From contig OZ037771.1 in NCBI GenBank assembly GCA_964035545.1, positions 10,299,408 to 10,363,407 on the forward strand: a stretch of DNA of 64,000 nt, read 5' to 3'. Under the pieces are notes generated by a model, which did not search any database, had not been told where the DNA came from, and saw only the letters and a program-made list of their open reading frames with translations. This DNA is from Bugula neritina (taxonomy: Eukaryota > Bryozoa > Gymnolaemata > Cheilostomatida > Bugulidae). Shown in pieces: positions 16,191 through 32,223 of the stretch. The stretch's first letter is position 1. Each line of letters begins with the position of its first letter. The position numbers and the translations under genes are program-made.

Positions 16191-19100
16191 AATATACTGC
16201 AACATACTGAAATAAACTGCAACATACTGCAACATACTGAAGTACACTGTAACATACTGTAACATACTGAAATACACTGCAACAAACTGCAACATACTGA
16301 AGTACACTGTACATGTTGAAAAACACTGCAACACACTGAAATATACTGCAACACACTGAAGTATACTGCAAAATACTGAAATATATTTCAACATACTGCA
16401 ACATACTGAAAGACACTACAACTCACTGAAGTATAGTGCAATATACAGAAATGTACTGTAACATACTGATGTCTACTGTAACACACTGAAATATACTGCA
16501 ACATACTGATATACATTGTAACATACCGAAATAAGCTGCAACATACTGCAACATACTGTATTACACTGTAATATACTAAAATACACTGCGACATTTTGCA
16601 ACATACTTCAAAATACTGAAATACACTGTAACATAATGAAATATACCGCAGCATACCGCAACATACTGAAAAAAACTGTAACAAACTGAAATACGCGGCA
16701 ACACATTGGAATATACTGCAACATACCCAAACAAATGGCAGTATACTGAAATATACTGAAATACGCTGTAACACATTGAAAAATACTGCAACATACCGAA
16801 AGACAATACAACTCACTGAAGTATAGTGTAATATACGAAAATGTACTGTAACATACTGATATTTACTGCAACACACTGAAATACACTGCCTCATACTGAA
16901 ATACACTGTAACATGCGAAAATAAACTGCAACATACTGCAACATGCTGAAATACACTGTAACATACTAAAATACACTGCAACATTCTGCAACATACTTCA
17001 ACATACTGAAATACACCGTAACATAATGAAATACACTGTAACACCTTGAAATATACTGCAACAAACTGAAATATACTGCATCATACTGAAGTGTACTGCA
17101 ACATACTGAAATACACTGCAACATATCGAAGTATATCGCAATATACAGACATGTACTGTAACATACTGAAACATACTAAAACATACTGAAATATACTGAA
17201 ATACACAGCAACATACTGCAACATACTTAAGTACACTGTAACATATTGAAATACACTGCAACACATTGAAATATACCGCAACACACTGAAATATACTGCA
17301 ACACATCCAAGTACATCGTAATATACGGACATGTACTGTAACATACTCAAAAATACTTAAACATACTGAAACAAAATGAAATATACTTTAACACACTGAA
17401 GAATACTGCAAAATGCTGAAATATACTGTAACAAAGTGAAATATACTGCAAAATTCAGAAATATACTGTAACATACTGAAACATGAGCAATATACTGAAA
17501 AATGCCTCAACATACTCAAATACACTGCAAGAAACTGCAACATACGTAAATACACTATAACATACTGAAATACACTGCAACATACTGCAACATACTGAAG
17601 TACACTGTAAAATATTGAAATACACCGCAACACATTGAAATACAATGCAACACACTGAAATATACTGCAGCATACTGAAATGTACTTCAACGTACTGAAA
17701 AACACTGCAACATATCAAAGTATATCGTACTATACAGACATGTAGTGTAACATACTGAAACATACTGAAACATACTGAAACATACTGAAACATACTGGAA
17801 TACACTGTAACAAACTGAAATACACTGCAACAAGTTGGAAGATACTGCAACAAACCCAAGTATATGGTAATATAATGAATTATACTGCAACATACCGCAA
17901 CATACTGAAAAACACTGTAACAAACTGAAATACGCTGCAACTCATTGGAATATACTGCAACATACCCTCATATATTGTAACATACCGAAATAAACTGCAA
18001 CATACATCAACATACTGAAATACACTGTAACAAAATGAAATACACTGCAACACATTGAAATACACTGCAACACACTGAAATATACTGCAACATACTGAAA
18101 TGTACTTCAACATACTGAAAAACACTGCAACATATCAAAGTATATCGTAATATACAGACATGTACTGTAACATTTTGAAACATACTGAAACGTACTGAAA
18201 CATACTGAAACATACTGAAATACACTGTAACAAACTGAAGTACACTGCAACAAGTTGGAACATACTGCAACATACCCAAATATATGGTAATATCCTGAAA
18301 TATACTGAAATACACTGTAACACGTTGAAAAATACTGCAACATACTGAAACACACTACAACTCACTGAAGTATAGTTTAAGTTACTGAAATGTACTGTAA
18401 CATACTAATATTTACTGCAACACACTGAAATATACTGCAACATACTGAAATACACTGTAACATACCAAAATAAACTGCAACATACTGCAACATACTGAAA
18501 TACACTGTAACATACTAAAATACGCTGCAAGACATTGAAATATACCGCAACATACTGGAATATACTGCAACACATCCAAGTACATCGTAATATACGAACA
18601 TGTACTGTAACATACTGAAATAGACTGAAACATACTGAAACATACTGAAACAAATGAAATATACTGTAACAGACTGAATAATACGGCAAAATGCTGAAAT
18701 ATACTGTAACACAGTGAAGTATACTGCAAAATTCTGAAACACACTGTAACATACTAAAACATGAGCAATATACTGAAAAATACTTCAACATACTCAAATA
18801 TACTGCAAGATACTGCAACATACGTAAATACACTGTAACATACTGAAATACACTGCAACATATTGCAGCATACTGAAGTACACTGTAAAATATTGAAATA
18901 CACTGCAACACATTGGAATATACTGCAACACACTAAAATATACTGCAACATACTGAAATATACTGCAACACACTGCAACATACTGAAATACACTGTAACA
19001 TACTGTAACATACTGAAATACACTGCAACATACTGAAGTACACTGTACATATTTAAAAACACTGCAACACACTGAAATGTACTGCAACACACTGCAACAT

Positions 19101-19654
19101 ACTGCAACATACTGAAAGACACTACAACTCACTGAAGTATAGTGCAATATGCAGAAATGTACTGTAACATACTGATATTTACTGTAACACACTGAAACAT
19201 ACTGCAACATACTGAAATACACTGTAACATACCGAAATAAGCAGCAACATACTGCAACATACAGAAATACACTGTAACATACTAAAGTACACTGCAACAT
19301 ACTAAAATACACTGCAGCATACTGCAACAGACTGAAATACACTGTAACAAACTGAAGAACACTGCAACACCTTGGAATATACTGCAACATACTGAAATAC
19401 ACTGTAACATACCGAAATAAACTGCAACATACCGCAACATACTGAAATACACTGTAACATACTAAAATACACTGCAACATACTGCAACATACTTCAACGT
19501 ACTGAAATACACTGTAACATAATGAAAAACACTGCAACGCATTGAAATATACTGCAACACACTGAAATATACTGCAACATACTGAAATGTACTTCAACAT
19601 ACTGAAAAGAACTGCAACATATCGAAGAATATCGTAATATACAGACATGTACTG

Positions 19655-19737
19655 TAACGTACTGAAACACACTGAAACAAACTGAAACATACTGAAACAT
19701 ACTGAAACATACTGAAACATACTGAAACATACTGAAA
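19655..19737. repeat. Near-pure ACTGAAACAT run
   Basis: Eight consecutive decamers of the ACTGAAACAN form, ending in five in a row reading ACTGAAACAT, interrupt the usual alternation of C- and A-type decamers. Similar runs occur near 10,802-10,870 and 13,100-13,167. They suggest local expansion by replication slippage in whole 10-bp steps. Confidence 0.7.
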
Positions 19738-20144
19738 TACACTGCAAAATACTGCAACATACTGAAGTACACTGTAATGTTTTGAAATACACTGCAACAT
19801 ACTGCAACATACTGAAGTACACTGTAAAAGATTGAAATACACTGCAACACATTGGAATATACTGCAACACACTGAAATATACTGCAACATACTGTAACAT
19901 ACTGAAAGACACTACAACTCACTGAAGTATAGTGCAATATACAGAATTGTACTGTAACATACCGATATTTACTGTAACACACTTAAATATACTGCAACAT
20001 ACTGAAATACACTGTAACATACCGAAATAAGCTGCAACATACTGCAACATACTGAAATACACTGCAACATGCTAAAATACACCACAACATACAAAAATAC
20101 ATTGCAACATTCTGCAACATACTTCAACATACTGAAATACACTG

Positions 20145-20915
20145 TAACATAATGAAATACACTGCAACACATTGAAATATACTGCAACAAACTGAAATAT
20201 ACTGCAACATACTGAAGTATACTGCAACATACTGAAATACACTGCAACATATCCAAGTATATCGTAATATACGGACATGTACTGTAACATACTGAAACAC
20301 ACTGAAACATACTGAAACATACTGAGACATACTTCAACACACTGAAATATATTAAAACATACTGAAATATACTGCAACATCCTGCAACATACTGAAATAC
20401 ACTGTAACAAACTGAAATACACTGCAACACATTGGAATATACTGCAACATACCCTAATATATTGTAATATACTGAAACATACTGCAACATACCGCAACAT
20501 ACTGAAATACACTGTGACAAACTGAAATACACTGCAACACATTGGTATATACTGCAACATACCCAAATATATGGTAATATACTGAAATATACTGAAAAAC
20601 ACTGTATCACATTGAAAAATACTGCAACATATTGAAAGACACTACAACTCACTGAAGTATAGTGTAATATACCGAAATGTAGTGTAACATACTGATATAT
20701 ACTGTTACACACTGAAATATACTGCAACATACTGCAACATACTGAATTACACTGTAACATACTAAAATACACTGCAACATTCTGCAACATTATTCAACAT
20801 ACTGAAATACACTGTAACATAATGAAATACACTGCAACATACTGCAACATACTGAAGTACACTGTAAAATATTGAAATACACTGCAGCACATTGGAATAT
20901 ACTGCAACACACTGA
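20145..20915. repeat. Copy B of the ~0.77-kb duplication
   Basis: Partner of 15,420-16,190 at a constant offset of 4,725 bp. The match fades after the CACTGCAGCA / CATTGGAATA block near 20,915. Confidence 0.75.
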
Positions 20916-23900
20916 AATAAACTGCAACATTTTGAAATATACTGCAACATACTGCAACATCCTGAAATACACTGTAACATACTGCAACATACTGAAATAC
21001 ACTGTAACAAACTGAAATACACTGCAACACGTTGGAGTATACTGCAACATACCCAAATAAATGGTAATATACTGAAATATACTGAAATAAACTGTAACAC
21101 ATTGAAAAATACTGCAACATACTGAAAGACACTACAACTCACTGAAGTATAGTGTGACTTACTGAAATGTACTGTAACATACTGATATTTACTACAACAC
21201 ACTGAAATATACTGCAACATACTGAAGTATACTGCAACATACTGAAATACACTGCAACATATCCAAGTATATCGTAATATGCGGACATGTACTGTAACAT
21301 ACTGAAACACACTGAAACATACTGAAACATACTGAAATACACTGTAACATACTAAAATGCACTGCAACATTCTGCAACATACTTCAACATACTCAAATAC
21401 ACTGTAACATGATGAAATACACTGCAAGAAATTGAAATATACCGCAACACACTGGAATATACTGCAACACATCCGAATACATCGTAATATATGGACATGT
21501 ACTGTAACATACCGAAACATACTGAAACATACTGAAACAAAATGAAATATACTGTAACACACTGAATAATACTGCTAAATGCTGAAATATACTATAACAC
21601 AGTGAAGTATACTGCAAAATTCTGAAACACTGTAACATACTAAAACATGAGCAATATACTGAAAAATGCCTCAACATACTCAAATATACTGCAAGATACT
21701 GCAACATACGTAAATACGCTGTAACATACTGAAATACACTGCAAAATACTGCAACATACTAAAGTACACTGTAAAAAATTGAAATACACTGCAACACATT
21801 GGAATATGCTGCAACACACTGAAATATACTGCAAGATACTGAAATAAACTGCAACATACTGCAACATACTGAAGTACACTGTAACATACTGTAACATACT
21901 GAAATAGACTGTAACATACCAAAATAAACTGCAACATACTGCAACATACTGAAATACACTGTAACATACTAAAATGCACTGCAACATTCTGCAACATACT
22001 TCAACATACTCAAATACACTGTAACATGATGAAATACACTGCAAGACATTGAAATATACCGCAACACACTGGAATATACTGCAACACATCCGAATACATC
22101 GTAATATATGGACATGTACTGTAACATACTGAAACATACTGAAACATACTGAAACAAAACGAAATATACTGTAACACACTGAATAATACTGCTAAATGCT
22201 GAAATATACTGTAACACAGTGAAGTATACTGCAAAATTCTGAAACACTGTAACATACTAAAACATGAGCATTATACTGAAAAATGCCTCAACATACTCAA
22301 ATATACTGCAAGATACTGCAACATACGTAAATACGCTGTAACATACTGAAATACACTGCAAAATACTGCAACATACTAAAGTACACTGTAAAAAATTGAA
22401 ATACACTGCAACACATTGGAATATGCCGCAACACACTGAAATATACTGCAACATACTGAAATAAACTGCAACATACTGCAACATACTGCAACATACTGAA
22501 GTACACTGTAACATACTGTAACATACTGAAATAGACTGCAACAAACTGCAACATGCTGAATTACACTGTACATATTGAAAAACACTGCAACACACTGAAA
22601 TATACTGCAACACACTGAAGTATACTGCAAAGTACTGAAATATACTTCAAAATACTCAACATACTGAAAGACACTACAACTCACTGAAGTATAGTGCAAT
22701 ATACAGAAATGTCCTGTAACATACTGATATCTACTGTAACACACTGAAATATACTGCAACCTACAGAAATACTTTGTAACATACCGAAATAAGCGTCAAC
22801 ATACTGCAACACACTGTATTACACTGTAACATACTAAAATACACTGCAACATTCTGCAACATACTTCAACATACTGAAATACACTGTAACATTATGAAAT
22901 ATACCGCAGCATACCGCAGCATACTGAAAAACACTGTAACAAACTGAAACACGCTGCAACACATTGCAATATACTGCAACATACCCAAACAAATGTCAAT
23001 GTACTGAAATATACTGAAATACGCTGTAACACATTGAAAAATACTGCAACATACTGAAAGACAATACAACTCACTGAAGTATAGTGTAATATACGAAAAT
23101 GTAATGTAACATACTGATATTTACTGCAACACACGGAAATATACTGCAACATACTGAAATACACTGTAACATGCAAAAATAAACTGCAACATACTGCAAC
23201 ATACTGAAATACACTGTAACATACCAAAATAAACTGCAACATACTGCAACATACTGAAATACACTGTAACATACTAAAATGCACTGCAACATTCTGCAAC
23301 ATACTTCATCATACTCAAATACACTGTAACATGATGAAATACACTGCAAGACATTGAAATATACCGCAACACACTGGAATATACTGCAACACATCCGAAT
23401 ACATCGTAATATATGGACATGTACTGTAACATACTGAAACATACTGAAACATACTGAAACAAAATGAAATATACTGTAACACACTGAATAATACTGCTAA
23501 ATGCTGAAATATACTGTAACACAGTGAAGTATACTGCAAAATTCTGAAACACTGTAACATACTAAAACATGAGCAATATACTGAAAAATGCCTCAACATA
23601 CTCAAAAATACTGCAAGATACTCCAACATACGTAAAGACACTGTAACATACTGAAATACACTGCAACATACTGCAACATACTGAAATACACTGTAAAAAA
23701 TTGAAATACACTGCAACACATTGGAATATGCTGCAACACACTGAAATATACTGCAACATACTGAAATACACTGTAATATACTAAAATACACTGCAACATC
23801 CTGCAACATACTTCAACATACTGAAATACACTGTAACATAATGAAATATACCGCAGCATACCGCAACATACTGAAAAACACTGTAACAAACTGAAATACG

Positions 23901-25199
23901 CTGCAACACATTGGAATATGCTGCAACACACCGAAATATACTGCAACATACTAAAATAAACTGCAACATACTGCAACATACTGAAGTACACTGTAACATA
24001 CTGTAACATACTGAAATAGACTGCAACAAACTGCAACATACTGAAGTACACTGTACATATTGAAAAACACTGCAACACACTGAAGTATACTGCAACACAC
24101 TGAAGTATACTGCAAAATACTGAAATATACTTCAACATACTGCAACATACTTAAAGACAATACAACTCACTGAAGTATAGTGTAATATACGAAAATGTAC
24201 TGTAACATACTGATATTTACTGCAACACACTGAAATATACTGCAACATACTGAAATACACTGTAACATGCCAAAATAAACTGCAACATACTGCAACATAA
24301 TGAAATACGCTGCAACACCTTGGAATATACTGCAACAAACTGCAATATACTGCATCATACTGAAGTGTACTGCAACATACTGAAATAGACTGCAACAAAC
24401 GGCAACATGCTGAATTACACTGTACATATTGAAAAACACTGCAACACACTGAAATATACTGCAACATACTGCAACATACTAAAATACACTGAAACATTCT
24501 GCAACATACTTCAACATACTGAAATACACTGCAACATATCGATGTATATCGTAAAACACAGACATGTACTGTAACATACTGAAACATATTGAAACATACT
24601 GAAATATACTGAAATACACAGCAACATACTGCAACATACTGAAGTACACTGTAACATATTGAAATACACTGCAACACATTTAAATATACCGCAACACACT
24701 GAAATATACTGCAACACATCCAAGTACATCGTAATATACGGACATGTACTGTAACATACTCAAAAATACTGAAACAAACTGAAACAAAATGAAATATACT
24801 TTAACACATTGAATAATACTGCAAAATGCTGAAATATACTGTAACAAAGTGAAGTAAACTGAAAAATTCTGAAATATACTGTAACATACTGAAACATGAG
24901 AAACATACTGAAATATGCCTCAACATACTCAAATATACTGCAAGATACTGCAACATATGTAATTACACTGTAACATACTGAAATACACTGCAACATACTG
25001 CAACATACTGAAGTACACTGTAAAATATTCAAATACACTGCAACACATTGGAATATACTGCAACGCACTGAAATGTACTGCAACATACTGAAATATATTG
25101 CAACATACTGCAACATACTGAAATACACTGTAACATACTGAAATACACTGCAAAAAACTGCAACATACTGAAGTACACTGTACATATTGCAAAACACTG

Positions 25200-27058
25200 C
25201 AACACATTGAAATATACTTCAACACACTGAAGTATACTAAAACATGTTGAAATATACTGCAACACACTGCAACATACTGAAATACACTGTAACAAACTGA
25301 AATACACTGCAACACATTGAAAAATACTGCAACATAGTGAAGGACACTACAACTAACTGAAGTTTAGTGTAATATACGGAAATTTACTGTAACATACTGA
25401 TATTTACTCTAACACACTGAAATATACTGCAACATACTAAAATAAACTGCAACATACTGCAACATACTGAAGTACACTGTAACATACTGTAACATACTGA
25501 AATAGACTGCAACAAACTGCAACATACTGAAGTACACTGTACGTATTGAAAAACACTGCAACACACTGAAGTATACTGCAACACACTGAAGTATACTGCA
25601 AAATACTGAAATATACTTCAACATACTGCAACATACTTAAAGACAATACAACTCACTGAAGTATAGTGTAATATACGAAAATGTACTGTAACATACTGAT
25701 ATTTACTGCAACACACTGAAATATACTGCAACATACTGAAATACACTGTAACATGCCAAAATAAACTGCAACATACTGCAACATAATGAAATACGCTGCA
25801 ACACCTTGGAATATACTGCAACAAACTGAAATATACTGCATCATACTGAAGTGTACTGCAACATACTCAAATACACTGCAACATATCGATGTATATCGTG
25901 AAACACAGACATGTACTGTAACATACTGAAACATATTGAAACATACTGAAATATACTGAAATACACAGCAACATACTGCAACATACTGAAGTACACTGTA
26001 ACATATTGAAATACACTGCAACACATTGAAATATACCGCAACACACTGAAATATACTGCAACACATCCAAATACATCGTAATATACGGACATGTACTGTA
26101 ACATACTCAAAAATACTGAAACAAACTGAAACAAAATGAAATATACTTTAACACACTGAATAATACTGCAAAATGCTGAAATATACTGTAACAAAGTGAA
26201 GTAAACTGAAAAATTCTGAAATATACTGTAACATACTGAAACATGAGAAACATACTGAAATATGCCTCAACATACTCAAATATACTGCAAGATACTGCAA
26301 CATATGTAATTACACTGTAACATACTGAAATACACTGCAACATACTGCAACATACTGAAGTACACTGTAAAATATTCAAATACACTGCAACACATTGAAA
26401 TATACTTCAACACACTAAAATATACTAAAACATGTTGAAATATACTGCAACATACTGCAACATACTGAAATACACTGTAACAAACTGAAATACACTGCAA
26501 CACATTGAAAAATACTGCAACATAGTGAAGGACACTACAACTCACTGAAGTTTAGTGTAATATACGGAAATTTACTGTAACATACTGATATTTACTCTAA
26601 CACACTGAAATATACTGCAACATACTAAAATAAACTGCAACATACTGCAACATACTGAAGTACACTGTAACATACTGTAACATACTGAAATAGACTGCAA
26701 CAAACTGCAACATACTGAAGTACACTGTACATATTGAAAAACACTGCAACACACTGAAGTATACTGCAACACACTGAAGTATACTGCAAAATACTGAAAT
26801 ATAATTCAACATACTGCAACATACTTAAAGACAATACAACTCACTGACGTATAGTGTAATATACGAAAATGTACTGTAACATACTGATATTTACTGCAAC
26901 ACACTGAAATATACTGCAACATACTGAAATACACTGTAACATGCCAAAATAAACTGCAACATACTGCAACATAATGAAATACGCTGCAACACCTTGGAAT
27001 ATACTGCAACAAACTGAAATATACTGCATCATACTGAAGTGTACTGCAACATACTGAA
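25200..27058. repeat. Duplicated block pair, offset 1,188
   Basis: About 25,200-25,870 matches 26,388-27,058 at an offset of 1,188 bp. Both contain the CATAGTGAAGGACACTACAA variant, AGTTTAGTGT, TTTACTCTAA and the TTAAAGACAA module (25,637 and 26,825). The pair diverges where the left copy enters the ACATATCGATGTATATCG segment. Confidence 0.7.
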
Positions 27059-27909
27059 ATAGACTGCAACAAAAGGCAACATGCTGAATTACACTGTACA
27101 TATTGAAAAACACTGCAACACACTGAAATATACTGCAACATACTGCAACATACTAAAATACGCTGAAACATTCTGCAACATACTTCAACATTTTGAAATA
27201 CACTGCAACACATTGAAATATACTGCAACACACTGAAATATACTGCAACACATCCAAGTACATTGTAATATACGGACATGTACTGTAACATACTGCAACA
27301 CACTGAAATATACTGCAACACACTGTTGTATACTGCAAAATACTGAAATATACTTCAACATTCTGCAACGTACTTAAAGACAATACAACTCACTGAAGTA
27401 TAGTGTAATATACGAAAATGTACTGTAACATACTGATATTTACTGCAACACACTGAAATATACTGCAACATACTGAAATACACTGTAACATGCCAAAATA
27501 AACTGCAACATACTGCAACATAATGAAATACGCTGCAACACCTTGGAATATACTGCAACAAACTGAAATATACTGCATCATACTGAAGTGTACTGCAACA
27601 TACTGAAATAGACTGCAACAAAAGGCAACATGCTGAATTACACTGTACATATTGAAAAACACTGCAACACACTGAAATATACTGCAACATACTGCAACAT
27701 ACTAAAATACGCTGAAACATTCTGCAACATACTTCAACATTTTGAAATACACTGCAACACATTGAAATATACTGCAACACACTGAAATATACTGCAACAC
27801 ATCCAAGTACATTGTAATATACGGACATGTACTGTAACATACTGCAACACACTGAAATATACTGCAACACACTGTTGTATACTGCAAAATACTGAAATAT
27901 ACTTCAACA
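26812..27909. repeat. 549-bp tandem duplication
   Basis: Units 26,812-27,360 and 27,361-27,909 are head to tail with few differences. The marker TTAAAGACAA falls at 26,825, 27,374 and 27,923, exactly 549 bp apart. The rare CATTTTGAAA, CAAAAGGCAA and ACTGTTGTAT variants occur in both. A partial third copy follows and diverges near 28,065. Confidence 0.85.
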
Positions 27910-30900
27910 TTCTGCAACGTACTTAAAGACAATACAACTCACTGAAGTATAGTGTAATATACGAAAATGTACTGTAACATACTGATATTTACTGCAACAC
28001 ACTGAAATATACTGCAACATACTGAAATACACTGTAACATGCCAAAATAAACTGCAACATACTGCAACATACTGAAACACACTATAACATACTGAAATAC
28101 ACTGCAACATACTGCAACATACTGAAGTAAACTGTAAAATATTGAAATACACTGCAACACATTGGAATATACTGCAACACACTGAACTATACTGAAACAT
28201 ACTGAATATACTGCAACATACTGCAACATACTGAAATACACTGTTTCATGCTAAAATACACTGCAACATTCTGCAACATACTTCAACATACTGAAATACA
28301 CTGTAACATAATGAAATATACCGCAGCATACCGCAACATACTGAAAAACACTGTAACAAACTGAAATACGCTGCAACACATTGGAATATACTGCAACATA
28401 CCCAAACAAATGGCAATATACTGAAATATACTGAAGTACGCTGTAACACATTGAAAAATACTGCCACATACTGAAAGACAATACAACTCAATGAAGTATA
28501 GTGCAATAAACGAAAATGTACTGTAACATACTGATACTTACTGCAACACACTGAAATATACTGCAACATACTGAATTACACTGTAATATACTAAAATACA
28601 CTGCAACATCCTGCAACATACTTCAACATACTGAAATACACTGTAACATAATGAAATATACCGCAGCATACCGCAACATACTGAAAAACACTGTAACAAA
28701 CTGAATTACGCTGCAACACATTGGAATATGCTGCAACACACCGAAATACACTGCAACATACTAAAATAAACTGCAACATACTGCAACATACTGAAGTACA
28801 CTGTAACATACTGTAACATACTGAAATAGACTGCAACAAACTGCAACATACTGAAGTACACTGTACATATTGAAAAACACTGCAACACACTGAAGTATAC
28901 TGCAACACACTGAAGTATACCGCAAAATACTGAAATATACTTCAACATACTGCAACATACTTAAAGACAATACAACTCACTGAAGTATAGTGTAATATAC
29001 GAAAATGTACTGTAACATACTGAAATATACTGCAACATACTGAAATACACTGTAACATGCCAAAATAAACTGCAACATACTGCAACATAATGAAATACGC
29101 TGCAACACCTTGGAATATACTGCAACAAACTGAAATATACTGCATCATACTGAAGTGTACTGCAACATACTCAAATACACTGCAACATATCGATGTATAT
29201 CGTAAAACACAGACATGTACTGTAACATACCGAAACATATTGAAACATACTGAAATATACTGAAATACACAGCAACATACTGCAACATACTGAAGTACAC
29301 TGTAACATATTGAAATACACTGCAACACATTGAAATGTACCGCAACACACTGAAATATACTGCAACACATCCAAGTACATCGTAATATACGGACATGTAC
29401 TGTAACATACTCAAAAATACTGAAACAAACTGAAACAAAATGAAATATACTTTAACACACTGAATAATACTGCAAAATGCTGAAATATACTGTAACAAAG
29501 TGAAGTAAACTGAAAAATTCTGAAATATACTGTAACATACTGAAACATGAGAAACATACTGAAATATGCCTCAACATACTCAAATATACTGCAGGATACT
29601 GCAACATATGTAATTACACTGTAACATGCTGAAATACACTGCAACATACTGCAACATACTGAAGTACACTGTAAAATATTCAAATACACTGCAACACATT
29701 GGAATATACTGCAACGCACTGAAATGTACTGCAACATACTGAAATATATTGCAACATACTGCAACATACTGAAATACACTGTAACATACTGAAATACACT
29801 GCAAAAAACTGCAACATACTGAAGTACACTGTACATATTGCAAAACACTGCAACACATTGAAATATACTTCAACACACTGATATATACTAAAACATGTTG
29901 AAATATACTGCAACATACTGCAACATACTGAAATACACTGTAACAAACTGAAATACACTGCAACACATTGAAAAATACTGCAACATAGTGAAGGACACTA
30001 CAACTCACTGAAGTTTAGTGTAATATACGGAAATTTACTGTAACATACTGATTATTACTCTAACACACTGAAATATACTGCAACATACTGGAATGCACTG
30101 TAACATACCGAAATAAACTGCAACATACTGCAACATACTGAATTACACTGTAACATACTAAAATACACTGCAACATTCTGCAACATACTTCAACATACTG
30201 AAATAAACTGTAACGTAATGAAAGTTACCGCAACATACCGCAACATACTGAAAAACACTGTAACAAACTGAAATACGCTGCAACACATTTGAATATACTG
30301 CAACATACCCAAATAAATGGTACTATACTGAAATATACTGAAATACACTGTAACACATTGAAAAATACTGCAACATACTGAAAGACACTACAACTCACTG
30401 AAGTATAGTGTAATATACGAAAATGAATTCTAACATACTGATATTTACTGCAACACACTGAAATATACTGCAACATACTGAAATACACTGTAACATGCCA
30501 AAATAAACTGCAACATACTGCAACATACTGAAATACACTGTAACATACTAAAATACACTGAAACATTTTGCAACATACTTCAACATACTGAAATACACTG
30601 TAACATAATGAAATACACTGCAACATATTGAAATATACTGCAACACACTGAAATATACTGCAACACATCCAAGTACATTGTAATATACGGACATGTAGTG
30701 TAACATACTGAAACATACTGAAACAAAATAAAATATACTGTAACACACTGAGTAATACTGCGAAATGCTGAAATATACTGTAACACAGTGAAGTATACTG
30801 CAAAATTCTGCAATATACTGTAACATACTGAAACATGAGCAATATACTGAAAAATGCCTCAACATACTCAAATACACTGCAAGAAACTGCAACATCTGTA

Positions 30901-32223
30901 AATACACTATAACATACTGAAATACACTGCAACATACTGCAACATACTGAAGTACACTGTAAAATATTGAAATACACTGCAACACATTGGAATATACTGC
31001 AACACACGGAACTATACTGAAACATACTGAATATACTGCAACATACTGCAACATACTGAAATACACTGTTTCATACTGAAACACACTGAAACACACTGCA
31101 ACAAACTGCAACATACTGAAGTACACTGTACAAATTGAAAAACACTGCAACACACTGAAATAATCTGCAACACCCTGAAACATACTGCAAAATACTGAAA
31201 TATACTTCAACATCCTGCAACATACTGAAAAACACTACAACTCACTGAAATATAGTGCACTATACAGAATTGTACTGTAACATACCGATATTTACTGTAA
31301 CACACTTAAATATACTGCAACATACTGAAATACACTGTAACATACCGAAATAAGTTGCAGCATACTGCAACATACTGAAATACACTGCAACATACTAAAA
31401 TACACTGCAACATACTAAAATACATTGCAACGTTCTGCAACATACTTCAACATACTGAAATACACTGCAACATACTGCAACATACTGAAGTACACTGTAA
31501 AAGATTGAAATACACTGCAACACATTGGAATATACTGCAACATACCGAAATACACTGCAACATACTGCAACATACTGAAAGACACTACAACTCAGTGAAG
31601 TATAGTGCAATATACAGAATTGTACTGTAACATACCGATATTTACTGTAACACACTTAAATATACTGCAACATACTGAAATACACTGTAACATACCGAAA
31701 CAAGCTGCAACATACTGCAACATACTGAAATACACTGCAACATACTAAAATACGCTGCAACATACTAAAATACATTGCAACATGCTGCAACATACTTCAA
31801 CATACTGAAATACACTGTAACATAATGGACTACACTGCCACACATTGAAATATACTGCAACAAACTGAAATATACTGCAACATACTGAAGTGTACTGCAA
31901 CATACTGAAATACACTGCTACATATCCAAGTATATCGTAATATACGAACATGTACTGTAACATACTGAAAAACACTGAAACATACTGAAATATACTGAAA
32001 TACACAGCAACATACTGCAACATACTGAAGTACACTGCAACATATCGAACTATATCGTAATATACGGACATGTTCTGTAACATACTGAAACACAATGAAA
32101 CATACTGAAACATACTGAGACATATTTCATTACACTGAAATATACTAAAACATACTGAAATATACTGCAACATACTGCAACATACTGAAGTACACTGTAA
32201 CAAACTGAAATACACTGCAACAC
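27781..32223. repeat. First unit of a ~4.44-kb head-to-tail duplication
   Basis: This unit abuts its partner (32,224-36,706). The offset is 4,443 bp at the start and rises to 4,453, 4,473 and 4,483 bp along the unit, so length differences are in 10-bp steps. Marker checks: TTAAAGACAA at 27,923 and 28,961 here pairs with 32,366 and 33,414. The unit contains the CENP-B-box-like dyad and several smaller higher-order blocks. Confidence 0.85.

Noticed and set aside
18794-19912. Minus-strand open frame of about 370 codons in array 1, and dozens of similar frames
   Set aside because: The decamers contain no stop codon on that strand, so long frames arise automatically in all three phases with the same decapeptide. 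There is no codon-level signature, conserved start or flanking gene structure.
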